A stretch of DNA of 64,000 nucleotides, from contig NZ_CP108568.1 in the NCBI RefSeq assembly GCF_036010485.1, forward strand, positions 1,922,001 through 1,986,000. Reading direction: 5' to 3'. This document shows, one piece after another, positions 34,620 through 45,000 of this stretch (position 1 is the stretch's first letter; each line of letters opens with the position of its first letter). The position numbers were made by a program, and so were the translations under genes. Origin of the DNA: Streptomyces sp. NBC_01198 (GTDB taxonomy: Bacteria > Actinomycetota > Actinomycetes > Streptomycetales > Streptomycetaceae). The notes under the pieces were generated by a model. That model saw only the letters and a program-made list of their open reading frames with translations. It was not told where the DNA came from and did not search any database.

Positions 34620-37160
34620 TCATGTGGTCGCCGTCGCAGGAAGGCCGGGGCGGGCCGGCCGGCCGCCCGCCGCGGCCCGCAGGGTGAGCACCATCGTCAG
34701 GCCGCCGCCCGGGGTGTCCTCGGCGACCAGGGTGCCGCCCATGGCCTCGGCGAAGCCGCGGGCGACCGCGAGGCCGAGGCCCACGCCGTTGCCGCGGGGC
34801 GCGTCGCCGTAGCGCTGGAAGGGCTCGAAGATCTGTTCCTTGGCGCTCTCCGGCACGCCGGGCCCGCGGTCGGCCACCCGGAGCTCGACCCGGTCGCCGA
34901 GGGCGCTGGCGGCCACCAGGACCGGTTCCCCCTGCGGGCTGTACTTCACGGCGTTCTCCACCACGTTGGCGACGCTGCGCTCCAGCAGGCCGGGGTCCAC
35001 CGCGACCATCGGCAGCGTCTCGGGGATGTCCAGGGTGACGCTTCGCTCGGGGACGCCGCCCAGCGCCATCGGTACCACCTCGTCGAGGTCGAGTTCGCGG
35101 ATCAGCGGGTTGACGGTGCCGGTCTGCAGCCGGGACATGTCCAGCAGATTCCCCACCAGGTGGTCCAGCCGGTCGGCGCCGTCCTCGATGCCGGCCAGCA
35201 GCTCCGCCTCGTCCTGCGCGGACCACGCGACGTCGGCGGACCGCAGCGAGCTCACCGACGCCTTTATGCCGGACAGCGGGGTGCGCAGGTCGTGCGAGAC
35301 GGCGGCGAGCAGCGCGGTGCGTATCCGGTTGCCCTCGGCCAGCTCCCGCGCCCTGGCGGCCTCGTCGGCCAGCCGCCTGCGGTCCAGGACCACCGCCGCC
35401 TGCGCGGCGAAGGCGGACAGCACCCGGCGGTCGGAGGCGGGCAGCACCCGGCCGAGCAGCGCCAGCGAGAGCCGGTCGTTGACGGCCACCTCCACGTCGG
35501 CGTCCTCGGGGCGTACGCACGGCCTGCTGCCGACGGACGCGGCGCACTCCCAGGGGGCGTGCTCGCCCTCCCGCTCCAGCAGCACCACCGACTCCATCCC
35601 GAAGGTCTCCCTGACCCGGTCGAGCAGCGCGTCCAGCGAGCTCTCGCCGCGCAGCACGCTGCCGGCCAGGTGCGAGAGGATCTCCGCCTCGGCCCGCAGC
35701 CGTGCGGCCTGCTGGGTGCGCCGGGCGGCCAGGTCGACCACGGAGGCGACGGCCGCGCCGACCAGCACGAAGATCACGATCGCGACGATGTTCTCCGGCT
35801 GGGCGATGGTGAAGGAGTGGGTGGGCCGGGTGAAGTAGTAGTTCAGCAGCAGCGAGCCGAGCAGCGCGGACGCCAGCGCGGGCAGCAGGCCGCCGACCAG
35901 CGCCGCGGCCACCGTGAGGGTCAGGAAGAGCAGCATGTCGGTGGCCTGGCCGGGGCCGGGGTGCCACTGGGTGAGCACCACCGTGAGCAGCACCGGGCCG
36001 GCCACGCCGGTCAGCCAGCCCGCCACGACCCGGGAGCGGCCCAGCGTGGCACCGCGGGCGGCGGGCAGGCCGCGGCCCTTGGCGACGTGCTCGTGGCTGA
36101 CGATGTGCACGTCGACGTCGCCGGCCTCGCGAGCGACCGTGGTGCCGACACCGGGGCCGAAAGCGTACTGCCAGGTCTTGCGGCGGCTGCTGCCGAGCAC
36201 GATCTGCGTGGCGTCGGCGCCGCGGGCGAAGTCCAGCAGCGCGTCGGGCACCTCGTCGCCGATGACGTGGTGGAAGGAGCCGCCCAGGTCCTCGACCAGG
36301 GTGCGCTGGACGGCGAGTTCCTTGGCCGAGCCGGAGACCGGTCCGTCGCTGCGCACGATGTGCACGGCCAGGATCTCGCTGCCCGAGCCCTTGGCCGCCA
36401 TCCGGGCGGCCCGCCGGATCAGGGTGCGCCCCTCGGGACCGCCGGTCAGGCCGACGACGATCCGCTCGCGGGCCTTCCAGGCGGCGGATATGCGGTGCTC
36501 GGCGCGGTACTCCCGCAGGTACTCGTCGACCCGGTCGGCGGTCCACAGCAGCGCGAGCTCGCGCAGCGCGGTCAGGTTGCCGGGCCGGAAGTAGTTGGAC
36601 AGGGCCGCGTCGACCTTGTCGGGGGCGTAGATGTTGCCGTGCGCCATGCGGCGGCGCAGCGACTGGGGGGACATGTCGACCAGTTCGATCTGGTCGGCGC
36701 GCCTGACCACCTCGTCGGGGACGGTCTCGCGCTGCCGCACCCCGGTGATGGACTCCACGACGTCGCCCAGCGACTCCAGGTGCTGGATGTTGACGTTGGA
36801 CACCACGTCGATGCCGGCCTGCAGCAGTTCCTCGATGTCCTGCCAGCGCTTGGCGTTGCGCGAGCCCGGCACGTTGGTGTGGGCCAGCTCGTCGACCAGC
36901 GCCACCTCGGGGGCCCGGCGCAGCAGTGCGTCGACGTCCATCTCGGTGAAGGCGGTGCCGCGGTAGTCGTGCGTGCGCCGGGGCATCTCCTCCAGGCCGT
37001 GCATCATCACTTCGGTACGCGGCCTGTGGTGGTGCTCGACATAGCCGACGACCAGGTCGGTACCGCGCTCGACGCGCCGGTGCGCCTCGGAGAGCATGGC
37101 GTAGGTCTTGCCGACGCCGGGGGCGGCCCCCAGGTAGATCCGCAATGTGCCGCGTGCCAT
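34620..37160 (-). CDS. kdpD: KdpD-type sensor histidine kinase
   Basis: An 846-residue sensor of potassium limitation and turgor. The N-terminal KdpD domain has Walker-type motif GAAPGVGKTYAM and DELAHTNVPGSRN. A universal-stress-protein-like domain follows (VVGLTGGPEGRTLIRRA). Four membrane segments lie at about 400-500, then a GAF-like region. The kinase core has phospho-acceptor His in SHDLRTPLSGIK, the N-box VVENAVKYSPQG and G-boxes GPGVPESA and GNGVGLGLA. It is the upstream partner of kdpE in a separate leftward unit from the nearby trkA genes. Confidence 0.95.
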   Translation of the reverse strand: MARGTLRIYLGAAPGVGKTYAMLSEAHRRVERGTDLVVGYVEHHHRPRTEVMMHGLEEMPRRTHDYRGTAFTEMDVDALLRRAPEVALVDELAHTNVPGSRNAKRWQDIEELLQAGIDVVSNVNIQHLESLGDVVESITGVRQRETVPDEVVRRADQIELVDMSPQSLRRRMAHGNIYAPDKVDAALSNYFRPGNLTALRELALLWTADRVDEYLREYRAEHRISAAWKARERIVVGLTGGPEGRTLIRRAARMAAKGSGSEILAVHIVRSDGPVSGSAKELAVQRTLVEDLGGSFHHVIGDEVPDALLDFARGADATQIVLGSSRRKTWQYAFGPGVGTTVAREAGDVDVHIVSHEHVAKGRGLPAARGATLGRSRVVAGWLTGVAGPVLLTVVLTQWHPGPGQATDMLLFLTLTVAAALVGGLLPALASALLGSLLLNYYFTRPTHSFTIAQPENIVAIVIFVLVGAAVASVVDLAARRTQQAARLRAEAEILSHLAGSVLRGESSLDALLDRVRETFGMESVVLLEREGEHAPWECAASVGSRPCVRPEDADVEVAVNDRLSLALLGRVLPASDRRVLSAFAAQAAVVLDRRRLADEAARARELAEGNRIRTALLAAVSHDLRTPLSGIKASVSSLRSADVAWSAQDEAELLAGIEDGADRLDHLVGNLLDMSRLQTGTVNPLIRELDLDEVVPMALGGVPERSVTLDIPETLPMVAVDPGLLERSVANVVENAVKYSPQGEPVLVAASALGDRVELRVADRGPGVPESAKEQIFEPFQRYGDAPRGNGVGLGLAVARGFAEAMGGTLVAEDTPGGGLTMVLTLRAAAGGRPARPGLPATATT

Positions 37161-37328
37161 GTCTATGACCTTAGAACGACCGAAGCGGACACAGCGGACC
37201 CGGCAGTCCGTTCGGGGACACCTTGACGCCGTCTTGACGGCGTCAAGGTCGCTCGGCGCCCCCGCCGACCGGGCAGGACGCCGTACCGTCACCGCGGGCG
37301 GACCCCCGGTGACGGGACGCCCTCCCGG

Positions 37329-38078
37329 TCAGCTGCCGGAGACGATCCGTCCGTCGCGCAGTTCGAGTACGCGGTCGGCGAGCGCCAGCAGCTGGTTGTC
37401 GTGGGTGGCGACCAGCGCGGTGACGCCCTCGCTGCGCACCACCGCCCGCAGCAGTTCCATCACGGCCAGCCCGGTGTCGGCGTCGAGCTGGCCTGTGGGC
37501 TCGTCGGCGATGATCAGGTCGGGCCGGTTGGCGAGCGCGCGGGCGATGGCCACCCGCTGCTGCTGGCCGCCGGACAGCTCGCCGGGGCGCTGGGCGGCGT
37601 GCTCGGCGAGGCCGACCAGGGCGAGCAGCAGCTCGACGCGCTCCTCGCGCTCCCGCGGCGGCGTCTTGCGCAGCCGCATCGGCACTCCGACGTTCTCGGC
37701 CGCGGTGAGGATGGGAATCAGGCCGAAGGACTGGAAGACGAAGCCGATCCGGTCCCTGCGCAGCGCCAGCAGGTCGTCGTCGCCGAGCCCGGCCAGGTCG
37801 GTGCCGTCCAGCGCTATGCGGCCGGCGTCGGGGCTGTCGAGGCCGCCGACCAGATTCAGCACGGTGGTCTTGCCCGAGCCGGAGCGGCCCTTGAGCGCCA
37901 CCAGCTCGCCGCGCGGCACCGTGAAGGACACCCCGCGCAGCGCGTGCACGGCGGTCTCCCCGCTGCCATAGGTGCGCCGCAGGTCCTCGACCACCACCAT
38001 CTCGCCGGTCTTCGGCGACGTCGCCACCGCTGTGGCGGACTGCTCGGCCATCCCCGCTCTCCCTTCCCGGTCCTTCAT
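37329..38078 (-). CDS. ABC transporter ATP-binding protein (LolD/MacB type)
   Basis: A 249-residue ATPase energising the adjacent FtsX/MacB-type permeases. Walker A is GRSGSGKTT, the signature LSGGQQQRVAIARAL and Walker B LIIADEPTGQLD, with the switch His in ATHD. ATG 38078 is chosen because it overlaps the preceding ATPase stop (ATGA) and has GGGGGAAGAG upstream; a second start at 38051 is possible. It is the last gene of a four-gene leftward operon. Confidence 0.92.
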   Translation of the reverse strand: MKDREGRAGMAEQSATAVATSPKTGEMVVVEDLRRTYGSGETAVHALRGVSFTVPRGELVALKGRSGSGKTTVLNLVGGLDSPDAGRIALDGTDLAGLGDDDLLALRRDRIGFVFQSFGLIPILTAAENVGVPMRLRKTPPREREERVELLLALVGLAEHAAQRPGELSGGQQQRVAIARALANRPDLIIADEPTGQLDADTGLAVMELLRAVVRSEGVTALVATHDNQLLALADRVLELRDGRIVSGS

Positions 38079-39085
38079 CGCTCTTCCCCCTGCTGCTCGC
38101 CGGGGTCCGGCCCGCCCGCGGCGTGACCGGGGCCCTGCCCGGCGTCCGCCGGTCGTCCCGGCTCGGCGCCGCGGTCGGGCCACACCCCGATGTGGTCGGG
38201 CTCCGCGCTCAGCCGGACGCGGCGGTGCAGGCCGTACCGCTCGGTGTACTCGCGGGGCAGCTGCAGCCGCCCGACCCGGTCGAGGACGGCGTATTCCTCC
38301 GCGCCGCCCGCGTCCGAACCCGCCGTGCCCGCGGACGGGCGCAGCACTTCGGTCGCGGTGCGGCCGTCGCGTATCCGTACCGTACGCCTGACCTGCTCGG
38401 AGACCGCGGGATCGTGGGTAACGATCAGGACCGTGACGCCGAGTTCCGCGTTGGTCCTGCGCAGCGCGGCGAAGACTTCCTCGCCGCTTGCGCTGTCGAG
38501 TTCGCCGGTGGGCTCGTCGGCGAAGAGCACCCGGGGGGTGTTCGCGCCCGCAACCGCGATGGCGACCCGCTGCTGCTGCCCGCCGGACAGCTCGCCGGGG
38601 CGGCGGTGGCGGCAGTCGGCGACGCCGAGCAGGTCGAGCAGCTCCATGGCCCGCCCGGCGCGGCCGGCCCGCGGGATCCGCGCGTAGCCCATAGGCAGCG
38701 TGACGTTCTCCAGCGCGGTCAGGTAGGGCAGCAGATTGCGCCCGGTCTGCTGCCAGACGAAGCCGACAGTGGTGCGCCGGTAGTCCAGGCGTTCGCGGCG
38801 CTTCATGGCGAGCAGGTCGTGCCGGGCGACCCTGGCCCGCCCGGCGGTGGGCAGGTCGAGGCCGGACAGGATGCCCAGCAGGGTGGACTTGCCCGAGCCG
38901 GAGGCGCCGACCACGGCCAGCAGCTCGCCGGACTCCACGGTCAGGTCGAGGCCTTGCAGCGCCTGCACCTCGACGCCCTCGGTGCGGAAGACCCGCACCA
39001 GGTTGTCGCAGACGATCAGGCCCTCGTCCGGCTCGGGCGCGGACCTGGCCAGGGCGCGGGCCTGCAGGGCGGCGAGGTCGGTCAT
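38075..39085 (-). CDS. ABC transporter ATP-binding protein with C-terminal AbrB-like extension
   Basis: A 336-residue protein with a complete ATPase domain: Walker A GASGSGKST, signature LSGGQQQRVAIAVAG and Walker B LFADEPTGELD. Beyond the ATPase, about 90 extra residues include AVLDRVGRLQLPREYTERYG, which resembles a swapped-hairpin AbrB/SpoVT motif, then a Pro/Gly/Asp tail. ATG 39085 has GGGGAG upstream; ATG 39139 is an alternative in frame. It overlaps the next ATPase by ATGA. The extension might regulate or dimerise the transporter. Confidence 0.88.
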   Translation of the reverse strand: MTDLAALQARALARSAPEPDEGLIVCDNLVRVFRTEGVEVQALQGLDLTVESGELLAVVGASGSGKSTLLGILSGLDLPTAGRARVARHDLLAMKRRERLDYRRTTVGFVWQQTGRNLLPYLTALENVTLPMGYARIPRAGRAGRAMELLDLLGVADCRHRRPGELSGGQQQRVAIAVAGANTPRVLFADEPTGELDSASGEEVFAALRRTNAELGVTVLIVTHDPAVSEQVRRTVRIRDGRTATEVLRPSAGTAGSDAGGAEEYAVLDRVGRLQLPREYTERYGLHRRVRLSAEPDHIGVWPDRGAEPGRPADAGQGPGHAAGGPDPGEQQGEER

Positions 39086-39120
39086 ACGGTCTCCCCGTGG
39101 TGGTCCGGTGCCGGTCGTCC

Positions 39121-39194
39121 GGTCGTGCGGTGCGCTCATACGGCGTCCCCCGGCCGCCGCTCGTGCGGGGCGCTCATACCGCGTCCCCCAGCCG
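39121..39194. repeat. 38-base tandem duplication at the permease/ATPase junction
   Basis: Bases 39121-39156 and 39159-39194 match at 32 of 36 positions. Each copy, read leftward, carries GGGGGACGC followed by a GTATGAGCGC start/stop-like core. A shorter related copy lies at 39081-39100 (GGGGAGACCGTATGA). The copies contain the permease stop and two of the candidate ATPase starts, so the duplication seems to have converted an ATGA overlap into a spacer. Confidence 0.75.
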
Positions 39195-42059
39195 CAGTAC
39201 GGCGCCAAGACCGCGGCGGCGGCCCGCCCAGGTCTCGGCGGCGACGGCCGCGGCGACCAGCGCGGCGAGGCCCAGGCCGAGGCCCGCGGTCAGCGCGTGG
39301 TCGTCGTGCAGTGCGGGCGCGCCGGGGCCGCCGGTGAACTCCCGCAGCGTCAGGGTGGGGCCGAGGATGCCGGGCAGCACCAGGCCGAGCGCGACGCCGC
39401 CCGCGACCGCGGCCAGCACCATCGGCAGCAGTTCCAGGACGTTCATCGCCGCGATGCCGCGGGTCGGCAGGCCCAGGGTGCGCAGCCGGGAGGCGGTGCG
39501 CCCGCGGTCCCGCGACGACAGCAGCAGTTCGAGCACCAGCGCGACCAGGGCGAGCAGCACGGAGAGCGCCGTGGTGGTGGCGTAGGTGCGCCGGACGCTG
39601 CGCAGCAGCCCGTCGTCGGCGGCCAGCGCCATCGCGGTGGCCTTGACCCTGACCTCACCCGAGGGTCCGGTGACGCGCGGCCCGGCGGCCCGCAGCGAGG
39701 CGGTGTCCAGCCGCGGGCCGTAGAACAGGACGGCCGAGTCGTGGAACTCGTCGGCTTCGAGCATCGTCAGCTCGGCGGAGTCCACCAGCAGCAGCGGGCT
39801 GCCCGCGGCGACCGCGGTCGCGCTGTCGGCGCTCTCGCCGCGCCCGGCGTCACGCTGCTGGACGCTGAGCAGCGGCCCCAGCGCCGGGTCGCGCCGGACG
39901 GCGGCCGGCAGCACGCCCACGACCCGGAAGGAGACCGTGCCGCTGCGCAGGGTCGTGGTGTAGGTGTCGCCGGGCCTGCCGCCGGCGAAGTCGGCGGTGG
40001 CGAGCGCCGGCAGCACGTAGTGGCCGCCTGCTGCCGCCGGCGCGGGCCGGCCGGCCAGGCCCGCCGCGGCCAGCGCGCGGGCGGCGGCGGACCCGTGGGC
40101 CGCGGTGCCGAGCGCACCCGCGTCGACGGCGACCACCCGGGTGGCGCCGTAGCGGGCGCCGTCGCGGTCGCTGGTGAGCTGGTTGACCAGGCTGCGCACG
40201 ACGGTGGCGCGCCGGACGCCCGTCACATCGGCCAGCGTCCGCTCCGGGGTACCGTCACGGCCCGCGCCGATGACCACCGCGTCGGCGCCAGAACTCCACA
40301 CGGCCGCGGTCCTGCTGCCGTCGGCGACCGTACGGGCCACCAGGCCGCCGAAGACGGCGGTGGACAGCGTCGTCACCAGCACCAGCAGGGCCAGCGCGTG
40401 GCCAGGCGCCTCCCGGGCGGCGCGGGACAGCGCGACGAGCGGCACGGTGCCGCGGCGGGCGCGCGCCGCGCGGGACAGCAGCCGCAGCGGCAGCGGGTAG
40501 ACGCGGATCAGCAGCACCACGGTGGCGGTGCCGAGCAGCGCGGGCACCACCGCGAGCCCGACGTCGAGCCCGCCGGCGCCGGCGCCGTGCGCGCGCAGCA
40601 GCAGCACGCCCGCGGCGGCCAGCAGCAGGACCGCCGCCTCGACGCCGACCCGGCGCACGGCGGGCGGCCGCCCGGCGCGGCCGGCGCGGTCCCTGGTCGC
40701 GACGAGGGTGAGCGCCGGCAGGGTGAGCCATGCCACCGCGGCGACCACGAGCGCGGGCACCAGGCCGCCGGGGCCGTCGCCCGGCGGCGCCGCCAGCCGG
40801 GCCGCACCGGCTCCGAGCGCCAGCCCGAGCAGCGCGGCCGGAGCGGTCTGCACCAGCCGGACGAGCGCCAGGTCGGTGGCGGAGGCGCCGCGGGCCTGTT
40901 GCAGCGCCTGGGCGGCGGCCCTGCGGTGGACCGCGAGGCGGGCCGTGACGACGACGGTGGCCAGCCCCACCGCGATCAGCCCGGCGAGCGCGAAGGACTC
41001 CAGGGTGCGGGCCTGCCCGCGGGCGCGGGCGAAGGGTTCGATCAGGTCGGGGATGTCGTCCACGGTGGTCAGCTCGGTGGTGCCGTGCCGGCCGATCCGG
41101 CAGCCCGTCGCCATGTAGCCGTCCGGCTCGGGGCAGAAGTCCTGGTCCGCGGCGGCCGCGTAGCTGTCGGCGGCGTCCTGCAGCCGCCGCAGGCCGCCGC
41201 CGGTGGCGAAGCGCGTCGCCTGATCCGGTGTCATCCGGATCGAGCTGCGCCACTGCACCACCAGGTCGTGGCCCTGACCGCGGGTCACCTGCTGGAGCCC
41301 GTCGATGGACGCCGCGTCGATCACGGCCTGCGCGTGCCACAGGCCGTCGGTGCGCGCGGGCCGTTCCAGCAGGGACTCCTCGTGCCACAGCGGGGCGGTG
41401 GCGTCGGCGGGCGGGGTGAAGAAGCCGCTCACCACGGCGTCGGTGTCGAAGGTGCCGACCGCCGGGGAGAGGTGGAAGCGCTGCCCGAGGCCGAGGTGCA
41501 GGGTGTCGCGGGCGAGGGTGGAGAAGGCGACCGGGATCGGCGAGGTCCGGCCCGGCGGGCCCGGCGGGCCGCCCTGCGGGTAACTGGCGGCGGCCGGCGC
41601 GTCGTCGGCGTAGAGCAGCCCCAGCTCCAGCCGGCCGGCGGGAAGGGCGGCACCGAGCACCGGGACCTCGACCCGGGTGGAGTCGTGCACCAGGACCGAG
41701 GACAGCGGCGGCCCGGCCGACGCCAGCAGGCCGGCGGTGACCTTGGCGAGGTCGCGGCCGACGGTCGCGGTGGCCGGGTCGGGCGGCGGTTCCGTGTCGT
41801 CGCGGTGCAGGCTGACGCTGTGCCGGATCTCGGCGTCGGTCTGCCGGGCGGTGTCGAACCTGCTGCGCAGCGCGTCGCCCGCCCACCGGTCGAGCAGCGG
41901 CGGTCCCGCAGCGGTGATCAGCGCGAGCAGCGCGACCACCACCGTCAGGCAGGCCAGCAGCGGCAGCTCACCGCGGGCCTCGCGGCGCAGCCCCGGGTCG
42001 CGCACCCCGGAGCCGGGCCGCGGCAGCCGACGCCTGCGGTCCTGCTCGTCGCCGGTCAT
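39174..42059 (-). CDS. Large FtsX/MacB-type ABC transporter permease
   Basis: A 961-residue membrane protein. A first transmembrane helix (LPLLACLTVVVALLALI) precedes a large extracytoplasmic domain. Two further groups of helices follow, ending with the FtsX-like block (VLLALVALVLELLLSS then VLAAVAGGVALGLVLPG). Extracytoplasmic cysteines (FCPEPDGYMATGC) may pair. ATG 42059 overlaps the upstream permease stop (ATGA). The C-terminal RLGDAV lies within a duplicated sequence. With the second permease it probably forms a heterodimeric exporter or mechanotransmitter. Confidence 0.85.
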   Translation of the reverse strand: MTGDEQDRRRRLPRPGSGVRDPGLRREARGELPLLACLTVVVALLALITAAGPPLLDRWAGDALRSRFDTARQTDAEIRHSVSLHRDDTEPPPDPATATVGRDLAKVTAGLLASAGPPLSSVLVHDSTRVEVPVLGAALPAGRLELGLLYADDAPAAASYPQGGPPGPPGRTSPIPVAFSTLARDTLHLGLGQRFHLSPAVGTFDTDAVVSGFFTPPADATAPLWHEESLLERPARTDGLWHAQAVIDAASIDGLQQVTRGQGHDLVVQWRSSIRMTPDQATRFATGGGLRRLQDAADSYAAAADQDFCPEPDGYMATGCRIGRHGTTELTTVDDIPDLIEPFARARGQARTLESFALAGLIAVGLATVVVTARLAVHRRAAAQALQQARGASATDLALVRLVQTAPAALLGLALGAGAARLAAPPGDGPGGLVPALVVAAVAWLTLPALTLVATRDRAGRAGRPPAVRRVGVEAAVLLLAAAGVLLLRAHGAGAGGLDVGLAVVPALLGTATVVLLIRVYPLPLRLLSRAARARRGTVPLVALSRAAREAPGHALALLVLVTTLSTAVFGGLVARTVADGSRTAAVWSSGADAVVIGAGRDGTPERTLADVTGVRRATVVRSLVNQLTSDRDGARYGATRVVAVDAGALGTAAHGSAAARALAAAGLAGRPAPAAAGGHYVLPALATADFAGGRPGDTYTTTLRSGTVSFRVVGVLPAAVRRDPALGPLLSVQQRDAGRGESADSATAVAAGSPLLLVDSAELTMLEADEFHDSAVLFYGPRLDTASLRAAGPRVTGPSGEVRVKATAMALAADDGLLRSVRRTYATTTALSVLLALVALVLELLLSSRDRGRTASRLRTLGLPTRGIAAMNVLELLPMVLAAVAGGVALGLVLPGILGPTLTLREFTGGPGAPALHDDHALTAGLGLGLAALVAAAVAAETWAGRRRGLGAVLRLGDAV

Positions 42060-45000
42060 CCCTCGTCTCCCGCTCTGAGCACGCGTACCAGGTCCACCCG
42101 GGCGAAGGTCCGCGCCAGCGCGGTGACCGCGGCGACGATGAGCAGCGCGGTGCCGACGGCGACCAGCGCCACCTTCAGCCACGGCACGGTCACCGTCAGG
42201 CCGGGGACGACCGGCGCCCCGCTGCCGTCCACGCTGACCAGCGGGGTCACCACGACCGCGAGGCCGGCGCCGAGCACGGTGCCGACCAGCACGGCCAGCA
42301 GCGCCAGGCCCAGTTGCTCGGTCCACAGCAGCGCGGCGAGCTGGCGCCGCCGCACCCCGATGGCCCGCAGCAGCGCGAATTCGCCGCGTCGCAGCCGGGC
42401 CGACATCGCGGTGTGCAGGGTGAAGCCGATCACCGCGAACGCCGGGGCCAGCACCAGGGCGAGCACCAGCGCCGCACGGGTGCCGCGTTGCAGCGGGTCG
42501 TCGGCGAGCTGCCTGGCCGCCTGCGGCACGGTGGTGCCGACGCCCGCCGCCGGGTCGCGGCGCAGGGCGGCGGCGGCCGCGGTGGCGTCGCCGTGCCGGG
42601 CGGACAGCAGCCAGAAGGCGTCCGGTGGCGGGTCGTTGCCGGTCGCGACCATCGCCGCGGCCAGGGCGCGCGAGTCGACGAGCAGCCGGCCGTGTGCGTG
42701 GTCGAAGCCGGGCACCGCGGTGATCCGGCCGATCACCTTGACCTCGATGTCCACGCCGGGACCGCCGTCGAGCGCGACCACCGCCCCGGTGGCGAACTCG
42801 CCGGTGGCCTGGAGGGCGGCGTCGGCCAGGGCCGGCACCGGCGGCTGGTGCGGTGCGGGCACCGGGCCGAGATCCATGTCCCAGCGCGGCGGCCACAGCG
42901 CGGAGTTGGGGCCGCGCAGGGTGCCGGAGAACAGCTGCCCCGGCATCTTCTCGTTCGTGCACAGGTGCGGCCCGGGCGCGACCTCCCGGTCCACCTGGTA
43001 GCCCGCGCAGCCGTCCCGCGAGTAGACGGGGTTGCTCAGGTCGCGCCACAGCGCGCCCGCCGGCGCGGCCGCAGAGCCGATCTGCAGCCGGTAGTCGCGG
43101 CGGACCTGCGGGAAGCGGATGCTCAGCGACAGGCCGACGACGCGCAGCGGGTAGTGCCGGCCGGCGCCGGGGTGCCCGCCGAAGGTCAGCGGCACCCGCA
43201 CGGTGTACGGCGTGCCGTCGGTGACCGGCAGCCGCACGCTGCGCCGGTCGGGCAGGCCGTCGGCGTCCTCGACGGTCACCGCGAGGACCACCGGGACGAA
43301 CGGCGCCTTGCCGCTCGCGGACAGCCGTACGGTCAGCGGCAGTTCGGTGGGCTCGCCGGGAATGGTGTAACCGTGGTCCGGGATCGCGGCGCCGAGGCCG
43401 GCCAGCAGGTCGCCGGCCGGTTCGCCGGTCAGGTCGGAGCGGATCGCCGGAACGGGCCCGCTGCCGTCCTGGCGCTGGGTGCCGGCGATCGCGGAGGTGT
43501 TGACGCCCTCGGCGGACAGCGCCTGCTGGCCGCGGTTGAGCGGCAGGTCGGTGACGGGGGTGACCGCGGAGACACCGGGCAGCGCCGCGTAGACGTCGTA
43601 CCGCTGCGGCGCGGGCGGTACCGCGCCGACGGTCTGGAAGGGCGCGGCGACCCGCAGGTCGCCGCCGACGTCGAAGGCGGCCTGGTCCGCCGCCCCGCGG
43701 TCGAGGACGGCCAGCGCGGTCACGCCGAGCGCGCCGACCGCGAGGGCCAGCGTCATCAGCAGCGCGGGGCCGGTGTGCCGGGCGGCCCTGCGGCCGATCT
43801 GCCAGCCGCCGAGCGGCAGGACGAAGCCGGCGGCGCGCCTGGCCGCCCGGTCGATCAGCGGTGCGGCCAGCGGCAGCAGCCGCAGCGAGAGCAGCGTCGC
43901 CGCGGCGGTCATCAGGACCGGGGTGAGGATCAGCACCGGGTCCACGGAGGTGCCGCCGACTCCCCCGCCGGCCACCGGGGTGCGGTAGTGGCGCAGTTCG
44001 AGCCAGCCGGCCGCGGCGACCACGGCCAGCGCGAGATCGGTGCCGGCCCGCTGGAAGGCGGCGGCCCTGGCGCCGCGCAGCCGCAGGCGCATGCCGGCCC
44101 GCCGGTCGGCGGCCTGCCGGGCGGTGGGGACGAACACCGCCAATCCGTGCACCACCAGGGCCAGCAGCGCCGCCGTCCAGCCGATCGCGGTGGCGCCGGA
44201 GGACGGCAGGTCGCCGTCCAGCAGCCCGGCACGATGCAGCCCGCGCAGCAGCGGCCCGGCGAGGAAGGGCGCGGCCACCGCCGCGGGCACGGCGACCAGC
44301 GCCCACTGCGCGGCCGCGGCGCCGACCAGCCGCGCGGTGCCGGCGCCGCGCGCGCCCATCAGGGCGGTCTCGGTCGCCCGGGCCTGCGCGAGCTGGCGGG
44401 CGGTCAGCACCAGGGCCGCGGTGGCCAGGGCGGCGAGCAGGGCCGCGGGGATGTACATCCCGGCCCGGGCGACGGCCATCGGCGCGGCCAGCGCGTCGAG
44501 GACGTCGGGCAGGCCCGAGGTGGTGAAGACCCTGCTCATGGCGGGCGGCCGGTTCTGGAAGACCGAGACGTCGGTGTCGCTGCTGGCGAAGCGGGCGACC
44601 CGGTCGCGCAGCGGGCCGATCTGGTCCAGGTGCAGCCGGGTGGTGTCGGGGGCGCCGAACCAGGCGGCGAGCGCGTCGGCGGTGACGCCGGGCATCGCGG
44701 TGAAGGCGTCAGGGGCGACCAACGCCAGGCTGTCCGCGGTGCCGAACGAGCTGGACAGCCCGGCCAGCACGCCGGGGTCGGCGGCGGCCGGCCGGTAGCT
44801 GCCGGACAGCTGCATCGTCACCCGCCGCAGGCCGACCTGGAGCCCGAAGGTGTCGCCGGCGCCGAGGCCGAGGCGGGCGGCGGCGACCTGGGTGAGGGCG
44901 ACCTGCACGGGCCCGCCGCCGGTGGCCTTCGGCCAGCCGCCGGTCACCAGCCGGGCGTGCCTGGCCGGGTCGGGCAGCGCGACCACCACGGCGGAGGCGC

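Noticed and set aside
33877..37160. kdpFABC genes close to kdpDE
   Set aside because: No potassium-pump subunit motifs were seen on either strand of the neighbouring intervals.
39174..44306. A single 1710-residue leftward ORF
   Set aside because: Only the part from ATG 42059 is real. The upstream part is the wrong frame of the first permease.
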